From assembly GCF_019649055.1 (NCBI RefSeq), contig NW_026570496.1, forward strand, positions 1 through 64,000: a DNA stretch of 64,000 nucleotides, read 5' to 3'. Origin of the DNA: Paramacrobiotus metropolitanus (Eukaryota > Tardigrada > Eutardigrada > Parachela > Macrobiotidae). Shown one piece after another: positions 33,415 through 45,725 of the stretch (within the stretch, counting starts at the first letter, position 1; the number at the start of each line of letters is the position of its first letter). Position numbers and translations under genes: made by a program. The notes under the pieces were generated by a model. The model ran no database searches, was not told the DNA's origin, and worked only from the letters and a program-made list of their open reading frames with translations.

Positions 33415-33861
33415 TAAACGTAGTGTACATAGTGGGCCTAGTGGCCATCGTGCTAAGCGCGAATAGCGCGCTCAGTATTCATTAGCTGTACCTTTACGTG
33501 CTCATTATCCGGACGGGCTTGTACAAGTAGTGATTCCCAAGAAACTACGCGAATCGGAGCCGGTCGGATCCACGGTGCACCAAGACGATTTCAATCTTTC
33601 ACTGCAGTTGGCTGCCGTTACCCACTTCCCACCGAAAAGTGTCGATCTGAAGAATGTACAGTATGTACAGTAAGACGTACAACATGCTTTATTATTCAGT
33701 ATCTTGTAATATGTAAACTATGATACAGTACAATCTGATATCATATGTACGTAATAAAGACATCCCTGTTTACTATAGTACAGTACTTACGTTAATTACT
33801 GGATGTTTAATTCGGCAATGGCCAGTTCACATAACAATAAGCTTGCGCTGGTAGAAACTAA
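33415..33861. other. Spacer
   Basis: No gene was recognised. It is rich in TACAGTA-type words at 33655-33785. Confidence 0.4.
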
Positions 33862-34940
33862 TTAAAATGATTGAAAATTTAAACAGTAAAACAGACTGCT
33901 GACCCTCCTTGGGGGCAAACATCCACTCACGCACCCCAATGTTAGGGGGCCAGTTTTCAGGGGCAAACATCTTATCCGATTCGTGAGCAAATGAACCAAC
34001 ACGCGCAAAGAGATTCTTGCGGCCCTTTTAGCAGAATAGATAGACACAAATCTAACAGAGATCCCGTTTGATTCAATGACGCGTTTGAAATCTTTGCTGT
34101 AATCATCTAGTGACGAATGGTTGGTCTGCTCCAGAGGGGGGATGCCATGCAGACAGAAGTCCTTTTTCTCTTTCTCTTTGTCTGTCTTGAGGGAACGTTT
34201 CGTCTGCAGTGCTGACATTACGATGTCTTCGCTGGAGGCCGAACCGACACTGCGCGCACCGCGAACCAGTTTCTTCTTCGCTACTGTCGACCATGAGTTC
34301 CGCGTATTTGACGAATTCAGAGAAGGACTATCAAAACACGGAGGGACCACAGGAATCTCTGGGGTTGACAACTGGGTTTGTTGACTTCCAAGTGAGGGTG
34401 AGGGGAAACTTTCGTCAAAGCTTTCGAAAACAGGATCCTTGACAGGCGTCATCGTGGTCGATCGAAACCCTTTGGGCTGAAGCGCTAATCGACCAACTTC
34501 GACGGTGTCCGAGGAGGATGCTGCTTGGATACCTTTCATGGCTTTGACTTCGTTACTGAGGTTATTCGCACAATGGAAGCAAGCTCATCATACTTCTTCC
34601 GACTTTCCGCTAGCTGGGCTTCCACTGAGCTGAGCTGAGATTTAGGTCGCTGATTTTCCAGAGTCGCTTCTGCAACCAAGCTCGGGGCATGTTCCTGGAT
34701 GAGCTGAGTTATCATCGGGGGAACGTAGTCTTGGATGAGATCTTTTGCTGGGTTCAAGGCCGCATTCGGATTTTCCCAAACATTAATCAGATCATTAAAT
34801 ATGGCTGGCATAAGCTTTCGTAGCAAAGGTATCAGCTTGGCGAAGGACCACTGGTTTGCTGGTGTGCCATCAGGGAAAACGTCGAAGAACGACTGGCTGC
34901 GGCTGGAAGTCCTCCGTTTTCCCAGTGGCTGCATCAGCCA
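33862..34940 (-). pseudogene. Retrotransposon ORF1-like gene, frameshifted
   Basis: 34934-34536 reads SQSFFDVFPDGTPANQWSFA ... SSVEAQLAESRKKYDELASIV (coiled-coil-like). A frame change near 34545 continues as NNLSNEVKAMKGIQAASSS, then Ser/Pro-rich sequence, KEKEKKDFCLHGIPP and KRVIESNGISVRFVSIYSAK. A second frame change near 34020 gives RKNLFARVGSFAHESDKMFA then PENWPPNIGVREWMFAP. A coiled coil, a basic linker and a terminal WP..I.VREW motif match the style of ORF1 proteins of non-LTR retrotransposons. No reverse transcriptase follows. The identity is an inference; a domesticated gene is less likely given the two frame breaks. Confidence 0.55.
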
Positions 34941-35077
34941 TGGTAGTCACAATAAAAAAACAACAATAAAACAACAACTTACGTTAATTGAAAATAAAAT
35001 ACATAAACATTAGTTTTTGTTTAATGCGCTACTAAATCAGTACGGTATTATTAACATTTTACTGTTCTGTTAACTGT

Positions 35078-35839
35078 CATAATATTACTAAACACAGAGG
35101 TATCCAATCGACTAACATGACGTCACGGCAGCGCACCTGCACTGTGCGTCGGAGTGGGCAACCCCTGCGGGTTTGGCACTTTTCGAAACTCCCAAATTCA
35201 TACAACTTGTTCGTACTATGGCTCAAAAAATGGAGGAAAAAATTTCAAGTTTGTGAAGCGAAAGTTGGCTAGTAAAAAGTTATCAGGGAAACGAAAAATG
35301 CGATTTATGTAATTGTTTGCGTGCGTTTGCGATTTATGTAATTCAGGTTTAGCACTGAGGTCTATGAGGCTGTTTGCCATAGACCGCTACGGTAAACAAA
35401 AATATTGATTTTTTCATTGTGATCAAATCAAAACAATTAAAATGTAATCAATTAATCAAAACAGAACATCCAGAACTCTAATCAGTCAATTAAAACAACC
35501 AAACAGTTAGATTTTTTATCAACTGAAGTAGTTTTGTTTAGCATTGATGTCTATGGCAAGCTGCCTCGTAGACCTCAATGCTAAACGAGAATTACATAAT
35601 CGTGAAGTTTCCGCTTTCTTGATAACTTTCTACTCGCCAGCTTTCGCATTGGCAAACTTAAAATTTTTTCCTCCATTTTTTGAGCCATAGTACGAACAAG
35701 TTGTTTGAATCTGAGAGTTTTGAAAAGTACCAAACCCGCAGGGGCTGCTTACTCCGACGCATGGTGCAGGTTATCTACCGTGACGTCATCGTACAAGGTG
35801 CAAGCTCGATTGGATACCTGTCAGTTTAGTAATATTATG
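35078..35839. mobile_element. 762-bp foldback element with about 200-bp arms
   Basis: The ends CATAATATTACTAAAC and GTTTAGTAATATTATG are inverted. Inside, GGTATCCAATCGA, TGACGTCA, CAACCCCTGCGGGTTTGG and CCATTTTTTGAGCCATAGTA recur inverted over about 200 bp. The centre contains GAGGTCTATGAGGC / GCCTCGTAGACCTC arms. No ORF was found. A diverged arm-like copy may lie at 4.54 kb. Confidence 0.8.
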
Positions 35840-36913
35840 CTACTGTTCAAAGAACTACACAAATCAGTCAACACTCAACAGTGACAGCCGACAGGCGATA
35901 ACAAGCCTTACCAACTGTAACTAGCATACTCGTACATGCATACTTCTACTAGAGTAACGGGCAAGTACGTAAAAGTTCACTAAAATTTAATACAAGAACC
36001 CCGCATCTATAGTTTAAGTTGTATCGACTGGTATTAGAACTGATGCCTGCTTCCGGACAAAACAAAACATGTCATCCGGTCTTCTGTCTGCAAAAAACCT
36101 TTACTGCGCCGGCTGCGGGCATGACACATGGGCGCGGGCCGCGTAATTTTCTGCAGAGATATGGCTGCAACTACCGTCTCGTACGTATAAGCATTGCCCT
36201 ACGGGCCTACTGGTCAGGTCCCTCGCATCGACTGGATCTCTGCCTAGCCACATTTGCGCCGTTTAGTTTACTATGGCTTTAATGCGAGCATTATCCCACA
36301 TCCCAAACGTCAGTGCGCGTTTTCCTATCCCATCGCTAATCGATATGAGCGGAAAATAATTACAATACAATGTTCACTTACTGCAACAAAGAACTGCAGG
36401 TATAAGGTATATCACTTCAGCACGAGCTCCAAAGCCCCCGCGGATGTATTACGAGTACCTACTGTACAAAAGTATGCAAATACGAACAGTCTATAATTTT
36501 ATAGTATGCATTTATTAAATAAATAAGTACACACAGAACTACACAGTACACAACCTTCCCCGTGCTGCTCCAGTCACTTCGCTGACTGAGTACATTACAG
36601 TAACTTCTAATCAACATTCGCTGCATTCTAACCAACTTCTAATCAACAGGCTGATTCAGCACAGTATGCATTTAAATATTCAGCACAGTATGCATTAATT
36701 TTATGCACTATGCACTATGCAGTACTGGCAGTACGAAGGATAGACGCTGTCACGCTAGAAGCTGACTGGAGAATTACAGCCTACAGAGAAGGTATACGTA
36801 TCATGCGACACACACTACTCGACTCACCACTGACTTGAGTGACTTCCCTTTAGCTGTAATTGCTAAGCTAGCGCAACCCGTTGGGCCGTTGGCTGTATAG
36901 TGTATACGAGTTA
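35840..36913. other. Spacer
   Basis: No gene was seen. Short repeats CAGCACAGTATGCATT occur at 36657-36695. Confidence 0.4.
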
Positions 36914-37700
36914 GAGTCCGTAAATCGTCATTTTGACGAAGCTTAACGAACGTTAACGAAACGAATCGTCAAGCCCCGCGCATGTTTTACGGACTTCTGA
37001 GCACCGCTTCGTTAGTTTCGTTATAAGAAAATGTATTCTCGCTTCGCGAAGTTATATTGAAATTTTGGAGTCGCTTTCTCTTCGTCAAAAAGATACCGAT
37101 GTGGAATTTAGAAAATAAAATAAATTATTTTCCAATTGTACGCCAGCCGCACTCGTGCGTGCGTCTCTTGCGCCTGGACAAATAATTCAGTGTTTTGGGC
37201 GCCCGAAACAGGGTCTCCTTCATAAGCGCACACTGGAAGCTGCAACCTATTGTACACAGTGAATCTGACGCTTTGCGAAACTCCCAGTTCTAGACACTGC
37301 ACTAGTGTTTCGCAAGCACATGTTGTTTATAGCTTCACAGCACTGCAAATCATAACGGCACTAGTGAACTGCAAAAGTGCAAGCTGCAATTTTCATAGAA
37401 GCTTGATGATCTGATTCTGATCTACTATTTTTGATGTGGAACGACATAGAAAGTTCAGATAAATAAAATTAACCCCAGGAACGCTTACTACTGTGATTTG
37501 TATTTTGCGATTTCGTTGCGTTCAGTTTTTTTAACGGAAAAATATCGAAAGTTATCGTTAAGTTGCGCTCAAATATTTTATAAATTCGTCAAGGTTCGTT
37601 ATTTTATGGGACAGGAAGCGTGCAGTTAAGTTTCGTTACGTTTGCTCAGTACGACAAAATTTTTCGTTTCGCTGCCAAAATTGTGACGATTTACGGACTC
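36914..37700. mobile_element. 787-bp inverted-repeat element, TTA/TAA flanked
   Basis: Termini AGAGTCCGTAAATCGTCA and TGACGATTTACGGACTCT are inverted and bounded by TTA and TAA (36911-36913 and 37701-37703). Subterminal CGTTAACGAAACGAA / TTTCGTTACG words are also inverted but diverged. A 64-codon frame on - (37302-37108) is probably chance. Confidence 0.72.
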
Positions 37701-39479
37701 TAATACGAGTACTGTAGTTATCGATTCGATAAAATTAATACAGTAGTAGCTGAATTTCCATACCTACCGACAAGTCTAGAACTCGTAAAATAATGAGAGG
37801 CCGTCGGTAGGATTTAATACACATACGATCGTTTCATCATGTTTCATCATCATAAATTACAGAGAGAAAATTCATTTCCTACGTGGATACGACTCTGGAG
37901 AACCAAATTATACAATATTTATATCTACAAGTAAAATACTTGTTTTATTGTGGCATCAAACATGAAAGGAATATTCCTTAACGTGAGCGATGGGTTCTGT
38001 ACTCTGATCATGGAGGAAATAATCGATAATATTATAAGCCAGTGCGCCTTGGGTAAGAGGTATGTACAATTGCATACGTTGTACCACAGAGAAAGTTTAT
38101 ACCAGTCTTCTATATAGATATTATTACATAAGAATAATCATTTATTATATTATTATTTGTCTAAACATCTGGTAGTACCAGTATATGTATGTATAGATAC
38201 TTATTACATTATTTACCAGTCTCTGTGGTTGTACACTTCTACTGCACACGATGTATGTACTCTGTATAATGTATTATACAGAGTACAGTAACGGAGGGCG
38301 CAGTAATCATGTGGCTTTAAAAAGAGCATTATCTGTATGTTTTGAACGATAGCTACAATCCTACAGTACGAGTGTTCACGAATAAACAGTGTTTATGAAG
38401 GCGACCGACTTCAGTTCTATCACGATTTACGATATTGCAGACTGCAGAGGTGGCAATGGGTTTCCGCAGGTACGCGGCAGGCAACAATGTTACCGTAACA
38501 TCGTCAGCGCTTGTCAGTGCTCGGTAACCGAAAGCCTCCGTGACAGGAACGACAGGTAAGCACTCGTACAGTACCTGATTAAGTCGTAATGTACTGTAAC
38601 TGTAACAACTGAAATGTGAAAAGTAAGTACATGTACTGCTATCAAGTTTTTTAAATCCTCAACTACTCCTAATAATCCGCTACTACAGAACGGCAGCAGC
38701 CATCACACTACGGCTTTTTTAATGATTTTTACTGGAAGTACTGCATATGCAAAGCCTATGTATTATATATTATATTGCTCGGCTTTACAGTGATCACCCG
38801 TCCCTAACCAAGACGGGCTTGTATCTCCATTTGAAAGAGCTGGCTACTGTAGTGACACTATATATTGGATAATTATAGTGACACTAATTAGTAATTATAA
38901 TAAGTATATTCATATATAATTTAATTTATTGCATTAATTTAATTATTAATTTAATTTATTGCATTAATTTAATTATTAATTTAATTTTTTATGTACTTAC
39001 AGAGTTACAATGCACTACATTATGATTGCGCAATAAAAACCATGCCAGTACTGAAGCAGCAACGTCGCGGGCGGTGGCCCATGTCGCACGCGGCAGGAAT
39101 ACAGTCGTTAGAAATGTGTAACTTTGTTAATTTTGACGTTGAAGTTTTCTACATAGGCACAGGCGCGCTGGCAACTCTAGCCTGAGAAGAAGACGCCGGC
39201 AGGGCAGTAATGGACTATGTCAGGTCCATTTGACGCGGAGTGAGCATCGGATGCCGAAATTCGACCACGCCGACTCCAGCCACGCCCGCGGCGCCTCTAG
39301 CCCGCCAGGTGCCGTTCGCTTTCACCAGCCAAGGTCACCATCTAACCGCGCTGCAAGCCTGCAGCCTCGGCGCCACGCCGAACAGCACGGCCGCGGTCGT
39401 CCCCCTCCCACCGCCGCTTCCATTCACCGGGAAGCCTCCCCGTCATAGCGAGGATAGGCCGTCACTCGCCCGCCGGTAT
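37701..39479. other. Spacer with palindrome and tandem repeat
   Basis: No supported gene. Perfect 14-bp arms GTACTCTGTATAAT / ATTATACAGAGTAC lie at 38257-38286 with a 2-nt loop. A 30-bp AT-rich unit (TAATTTAATTTATTGCATTA...) repeats about 2.5 times at 38918-38991. GC rises after 39190 toward the QSOX fossil. Confidence 0.5.
38918..38991. repeat. 30-bp AT-rich tandem repeat
   Basis: The unit TAATTTAATTTATTGCATTA followed by ATTTAATTAT occurs about 2.5 times with no visible mismatch. Confidence 0.75.
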
Positions 39480-39800
39480 CGCCACAGGTCGGGACTCGGG
39501 TACAGCGCCGCTGGCCGGATCGAAAGGGCTTTCTTCGGTCCCATCCAGGCCAGCCGCTTGATGACGCCGTTGTGCACACGCCACAGCCAGAGAACGGCGT
39601 TCATGTGCACCAGGACTTCCGTCTGGGATGACAAGGCATTAGGCAAGGCGTCCCGCAAGGAATTATCGCTCCAGGAGAAGAAGCGTTCCTCCAGTACGAA
39701 GATGCCGCACAGCACCCCCGATTCATTCGCCAGGTCGTTGGCCTCCGTATTGTCCCGGTTCTTCTCATAATAGCAGTTAATACCCAATGGCCAGTGTGTT
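39480..39800 (-). pseudogene. Second QSOX ERV-domain fossil
   Basis: The minus strand reads LGINCYYEKNRDNTEAND, then VLEERFFSWSDNSLRDALPN, then LVHMNAVLWLWRVHNGVIKR LA. After a frame change it continues GTEESPFDPA. It aligns with the 15.3 kb fossil (FF.S.SDNSLRDALPNALSSQTE against FFCSECRDSFMREANALLSQTE) and with the VLWLW..HN.V..RLA core of QSOX. The CxxC redox cysteines are replaced (SWSD), so it cannot be catalytic. It is in opposite orientation to the 15 kb copy and 24 kb away. Confidence 0.62.
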
Positions 39801-41315
39801 GCCATAACGCCATAACGCCATAAGGCCAGGAAGCTGCCATAACCATAGCACTAAAGGTGTACCTCTATCCCGAGGCTCTTCCCAGACTGCCAGCGCGCCT
39901 TCTCCATACCAGCCCCATATCCCTCGATGATCTAATCATCTTAGCGGATTGTGTGTATGATGTGATCCATGACCGCAGCGTCGGGCCGGAGTTGTGTATC
40001 GAGCGTTGCAGGTTGCGGTGGTGCGATTCAGGGCGGGTCAGATTTCGGCTGGCGGCGGCGGTGACCTCGTCGCGCGGCGATAATGGCCTCCGCGTAGTCA
40101 TGCATTCTGACTTCTCACGGCGCATGCTGTTAAGGCACGAATTGACATGTTGTATAGTCTGCTTATACATGTACATTTACTGCTCGTACGGTAGCACTTA
40201 CTGACTTACGGAATTCTCTTCTGACAGGGTCACTTGGGATATCCCATCCGTTGGCGGTCTCGCGGCCGCTGTGGAGACCATCTTGCCCCAGCCCAGTTAT
40301 CATTAGTTCCATTCGTCGGCTCCTTCTTGAGGCTGTTCGAGGCTCCTGCCACTTCCAGCATCCCTTCCCGCAGGTGCTATCCTAACGAGTAACGGCTACA
40401 AGCTACAGAAGCGGGAGGTCGCAGTGGCTGTACGTGGGACTGTCGTGTTGAACGCACTCTATTGCGGCCCACTGGGCGGGACGAGAGCAGTGCAGTGAGC
40501 GCGCACGGAGAGCGCATCCCTGACAATGGCCACGTGACGCCTTGCGGCGGTTGGCATGTCGTCATGCGGGGCGGCGAGGAGCGTGCCGCTGTAGCTAAGC
40601 GCGGTGGAGAAACGACGGTGATCCCCAGGTTAGTGGGATTGTTCAGATAGGACGGCGGCGACAGCATCTGCTGCTGTTAAAAATTCTTTGGCGCAGGGGA
40701 ATGGCAAGGCGGGAAGGGAAAAACATGCAGCAACAGGCATTTTGCTGGCGCTCTTATCCTGTTCACCTCTACTTGCTGACTGCCTGTGGCTGCTAGTTTA
40801 GCCACGGCCAACAAGCTGCAGGTTGCCAGCAATTAGATTATGAAAATGTTTTTCCGATAAAATTAATGAGTCCCTCGCGAAGGCTTCGTTGCAAGGTACA
40901 GTAATAAAAATGAAACAGACTGTTCTTGATTCAGCCGAACTGTGGAAGTGCCTCGGGAAGTGAGCCGAGACTATCATTCCGCGCGCTTTCTCTGCAGTCT
41001 GTACTACTGCCATTCTCCATGCTGCTGCTGCGACGCGTACTCGTAGTCGACACTCGGCGACTGACAAAAATTTTCAAAATTTCAGTCTCTTCAGCGCTTA
41101 TTGTTTCTTATTATAGGGTTACTATTATTAGTATTACTATTACTATTATTAGTATTATTATTACGGATTCGCAATGGGCGGTGTGGAGCGCCTTAATTTC
41201 GCAGGATATTTATGTGCGTTTGCCGTTTCGCGGTTGCAAAGTTTTTTCAGTTTTGCTGGCTCTAACAGATTGCGCTGTAGTGACGCTAGGGATGCCGTTT
41301 TGAAAGTGTGCACAA
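39801..41315. other. Spacer before the unknown gene
   Basis: A GC-richer stretch (40.2-40.7 kb) has open frames on both strands but no recognisable motif. An ATT/ATTACT microsatellite lies at 41115-41165. No gene was called. Confidence 0.35.
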
Positions 41316-42448
41316 ATGGTGAAAGATCCTCCATTTCTCTTCGTTACAGGCCCCGAGGAAGCCCGGATTTTACGGGAAAATAATCAGCGCTGGCAGCACT
41401 TCAGCGACGAGATCGACGACGGGTTTCGGGGTCTTATGGGGAGCGCAAAATCCCCACCATCGTTGATCCAGTTCTGCCCGTCCCTCACTTGCTGGCCTTG
41501 CCGTACTGGATCGAGGTGCCGATCCCCATCACCATTGACAATGGCGAAATGCGCGACTTCATGGCCGTCATGATCACGAACCGCATGTAAGTGAACGGCA
41601 CTAAATGGAAAGGGGAGAGTAGTCTGGCAACGTTAAATGTGTTTGCAGTCAGAGGGAGTTTGAACGCTACCGTGCCGAGATGGATCCCCACGGCGCTCGC
41701 TTCCTCAACCCCATCGACCGTGTGGCGGTGGTGTTCGTTCCCGGGCCACTGGCTGGAGACGCCGTAGGAGACGGTGCAGCTGCACTGGAATTCGCGGTGT
41801 ATTTCAGTAATAACAAATCGCGATTTCAGGCTGTGATAGTGAGATTTGTTGAGCAGTTTCTCGCTTGTTTGCAGGCGCTGATGAAGCCGAGAGACTACGC
41901 GGGGACGCACAGCGTCGGGGGCAAATTTTGGCCGATATCGGCGTCGTGGAGGCGGCGGGGGGAGGCTCCGATGGGGATCAACCATGGGCGCTTCCATGTC
42001 GCGGGCGTGCCCTACTGGCTCCACGTCCGCCGGGCGGTTGATGAGGACAGTCGGGAGAAAGTTCGCGAGGATACGGTAGGGAGGATTCGAGGGTCCCTGT
42101 ACGCAACTGCTGGCAACCTGTTGAATCTTCGGCGGCGATGCAGTTTCTCTGACCAATTGTTTCTCTCTAGGCAGGAGCGCATGCAGGCGCCTTGGCGGGT
42201 TGGCCGTACGACGGTGCAGCGGACGGCCGTGCCGGGCGGCGGCGGCGCAGCGGCGGCGGGAGGAGGTGGTCCGGCTGCGGCGGCAGCGGCTGGCCACGTT
42301 GCCGACGGAGAGGGCGGCGATGGGCCGGGGAATCCGCAGGCGCCGAATGTCCACCCGTGACAGGCCACCATCGTGGAGCGGGCAGAACGGGAGCGGTTAT
42401 GTTCATGTGGCTTTTGTAATTTTGGGATTTTGCATCCCACGCCGTTGA
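41316..42448 (+). CDS. Spliced gene of unknown function
   Basis: From ATG 41316 it reads MVKDPPFLFVTGPEEARILR and NNQRWQHFSDEIDDGFRGLM. At a GGGG run near 41438-41441 the frame slips. The continuation RKIPTIVDPVLPVPHLLALP, YWIEVPIPITIDNGEMRDF and MAVMITNR reaches a donor (AT|GTAAGT, 41589). Exon 2 from 41648 (QREFERYRAEMDPHGARFLN ... AALEFA) ends at about 41798. A third exon from about 41877 (ALMKPRDYAGTHSVGGKFWP ... KVREDT) ends at about 42076. A fourth from about 42172 is Gly/Ala- or Arg-rich depending on frame. Four coding-like blocks with plausible splice sites support a real gene. I do not recognise it. Confidence 0.5.
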
Positions 42449-43274
42449 TCGTGAAAATTTGGTTATAAAGCAGTTCGAGTCGTCCCTGCGTGCCACGCTG
42501 TGTGTCGGTGATTAATGATTACTATTACTGTAGTCCAACTATTCTGTCACACTACTACTAATACGACCATCACTGGCCTCCTTTGCAAGCAAAATAATAG
42601 TTTTTATTAATAATATATTAATACGAATAATATTCAAATTAATGTAACGATGGTCCTGGCTAAACCGCGACTCCGCCTCCCATATCGCGTCACCAGATGT
42701 TTCTGAAAAATTCGATTTTTCTCAAGACACCAGGGAATAATCACACGAAGAAATTTAATTTATAACGAAGTAACTCAAGCAAAATTAGCGGAGTATCTGA
42801 GCGAAAAACAAAATGAATTAAGTGGAATTAACTGTGTAGGAAGAAAGTTATTCAAGGAAATTGCAGAACAATAGCAGCAACTGATCAGAAAAAATTAGGT
42901 ATGCAGAAAATCAATGAAGTAACTGACCAGTGAGTAGAAAATACAAATTCACAAAGATACCTGAATGTTAGCATAATTAACTACAGTACTTACTTTTAAG
43001 TTCTAACGAAATATATGCATTAGTTTGATAGAAACGAAATCAACTGAGATAAAAGCCACTGAAATAAATTAATAGTGTGGAAAAGAGCTACAAACTTATG
43101 TAATTAGTTTGCTAATATTTTGTTCTATTGCTGATTTACTTGCATTTTTTGTCACCTTTTTCGTTTACTAATTCTTTTACAATTTTTTATTGTACACTGG
43201 ACAACAGTTATCACAATGGACGCAAAACCATCGCGAAAATCACAAGGAGATTAACCGGTAAAAAAAGGACTCGT
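42449..43274. other. Spacer between unknown gene and FBXW9-like gene
   Basis: AT-rich. It holds the 3' UTRs of both converging genes and nothing else was seen. Confidence 0.4.
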
Positions 43275-45725
43275 TTAGTTCCGGGGACGCCACAGCCACA
43301 TGTGGTTGGTGCTGCTGACCGCCATTGAATTATCACCAGCGTAATCCATGCACCGGAAGTCTGCAATACAATTTTTTATCTTAATATTTTAATAATATTG
43401 ACCGCTCTCTTTTTTACTACTTGATTGACTGCATTTTTTACAATGTTACTGCTGTATTTTTCACTTTACTGTATTGCTGCATCTTTACTACGTTATTACT
43501 GTATTTTTTCCCAGCGTAACACTCACTTCCGGTTCCCGCCGGCGGCCTCCACTGCCAGAGGACGCGGCCGGCGCGCACTGGCTCCAGCATCCTGAGCAGG
43601 CCCTGCGCCGAGGCGGCCAGCACGTGGGCGTCGTTGTAGTGCACGCCGACGACGCGGTGCTCGCGGGAGAAATCAAAGGCCCCCGACAGATCCTCCAGCA
43701 GCTGCAGACTGTCGGCCGCGTACATCCGCACGCCGCCGCCGTTGCTGGCCACGCAGCACACTCCGTCGTGCAGGGATAAACGCACACCGTGCTCTCCCAC
43801 CGGCATCTGCGCAGCAGATTAATTATCAATTTAAGATTAGAAGATTTATCAATTGAATTTAATTCATTTCATCAACATTCGTAAAAAAAAATATAAAATT
43901 ATTTTAAGAATTCTAAAATAATAATAAGAATTATTCCTACAATTATTCGAATGTAGGAGAATGTCCGCGGAAGTTATTTAATAATGTACCGTAATGCTGC
44001 TGGTGAAGCGGCGCGAGCGCAGGTCCAGCACCCGCAACGCCCCGTCGCTGGAGAGAAGGAAGACCTGCTGCCCGCGGAACGCAATATCCCACACCAGATT
44101 CAGATCGTCGTGCTCGGATGTCTTGGTCAGGATCGGGGTGTTCTTGCTGCGGATGTCGAAGAGTTCCACCTGAAACCGTCAGGCATTTAGTCATAATTTT
44201 GTTAATAATATTACATAATAATTTTTTCCGTTTTTTAAAAATTTTGTTGGGATTTCTAAAATCCCTGTTTATTGCTACGGTGTCCGCTTACCGCGCTGTG
44301 ATAGCCGGCAACGACAAGATCGTTCTGCCAAGCGTGACAAAATACTCCGCGCTCGCTCCTGCAAAAACGCTGGGCTGTAGAATTCGGCGTTTATTGAAGT
44401 GTTCCGTCATGCACACGACTCACAGCAAGGTGATGGTGGGCGCCACGGACAGCCGGCGCCCGGCGGAAGCGTGCACGTCCAAGATCTTGATGGTGCGGTC
44501 CATGGAGCCGCTGCTGACTTTACCCTCCCGGCTTTGCAAGGATGTCACCCAGTCCTGCGCAATTCCAGCAAATCACGATTATTCACATTTCCTGCTAAAT
44601 TTAACTATGCACATTTCGTGATAAAATTGATTAATTTGTGAATTATATACGAGTACAGTAATTTAAATAATTTTATACAGCAGTTTTCGATTTCTGAACA
44701 TTTTCTGTTTAGAGTTTACGCGGACTAATTTTGCCATAATAAATAATGTAATCGATCAAAAAATTAAAAATAATGTCACGGAAACTCAAATCGCCATTTT
44801 AATTAGTTTAAAACAGGTCATTTTCATTTAATTTGACTCAGCTTTTTAGTATTCAATTTTGGTTAAATTAATCCGGTAGAGATGGCGGAAAAACATCTCT
44901 AACAGGAGAACTAACCGCGTGCTTGTGCAGCACGGAGCGGGCCGCCTCCACATGGTCCCCGTCGGAAATGCCGCTGGGCCCGCTCGGCGCCTGCTGCACC
45001 GCCTCCGCGTCCCACAGCGTCACGCGGTGATCCGTCCCGCCGGCCACCAGCCATCGCCCTATTTATCCACACACTTCACTTATTTTTCTTAAGCTACCAG
45101 TTCTCATTATGTTATTATGAAATGCAATTTATTTCTTATTAATTATTAATTGTACAACTATTTACCTTACTTTCTTTCTTTCCTTTTAAATTATTCAAAA
45201 AAAAATTAAAAATGTCCTTACATTTTATAATTGTAATAAAACATTTTCTATAAAATTTTTAACCATAAATAACGACTGCCTCACCTCCGCGTAGGAAATG
45301 CACGGCGTTGACGCGATGCCCATCCTCGGCGATCTGGAAGACCCGCCGCGTCAACGGGCAGACGGTGTCCGCCTCCTCCCGATACATCTCCCGTTCCGTC
45401 TCCACATGGTAGGCGCGCCGGCGCCACTCCCCCGGGGACTCCGGACCCGGGAGGATGGGATACGGTTGGGCGCGGAAGACACGCCGCAAGCGGGAACGCC
45501 ACAGGGACTCCTCGCCGAGGACGCGGTGCAGGTGCTGGTTGGCCGGGAAGAGGCTGGCGAGGATGTCCCGGGGGGACAGGTAGCGCAGGATGTGCAGGAG
45601 GAGATGGTAGGGGAAATCCGCTGATCCCAGATAATCCGACGAATCCGCTGCGTCGCTGTGTTGTGGTTTCGTCGGCTTGCTGCCGTAATCTATTATCTGG
45701 AGTCCGTGATTCTGGAAGGCAGCGA
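43275..45725 (-). CDS. FBXW9: F-box/WD40 repeat protein, FBXW9-like
   Basis: Seven exons on -: 45725-45285, 45058-44916, 44554-44424, 44358-44292, 44169-43990, 43806-43527 and 43360-43275. All phases join. Exon 1 as seen begins after an acceptor (TTTCAG) and lacks a Met, so a short 5' exon is missing from the model. The F-box is FPYHLLLHILRYLSPRDILA...LHRVLGEESLWRSRLRRVF. WD40 repeats follow: HRVNAVHFLRGGRWLVAGGT DHRVTLWD; SREGKVSSGSMDRTIKILDV; WQNDLVVAGYHSAVELFDIR; VFLLSSDGALRVLDLRSRR; and three weaker ones ending STNHMWLWRPRN. F-box/WD40 proteins are SCF substrate receptors. The assignment to FBXW9 rests on layout and the short post-F-box linker, and other FBXW members are possible. A decayed piece of its 3' region lies at 27.7-28.0 kb. 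Confidence 0.72.

Noticed and set aside
37108-37302. 64-codon gene on -
   Set aside because: It lies wholly inside an inverted-repeat element and has no recognisable motif.
40377-40667. Gene on - at 40.4-40.7 kb
   Set aside because: Open frames exist on both strands of a GC-rich patch; no splice sites or motifs distinguish a real one.
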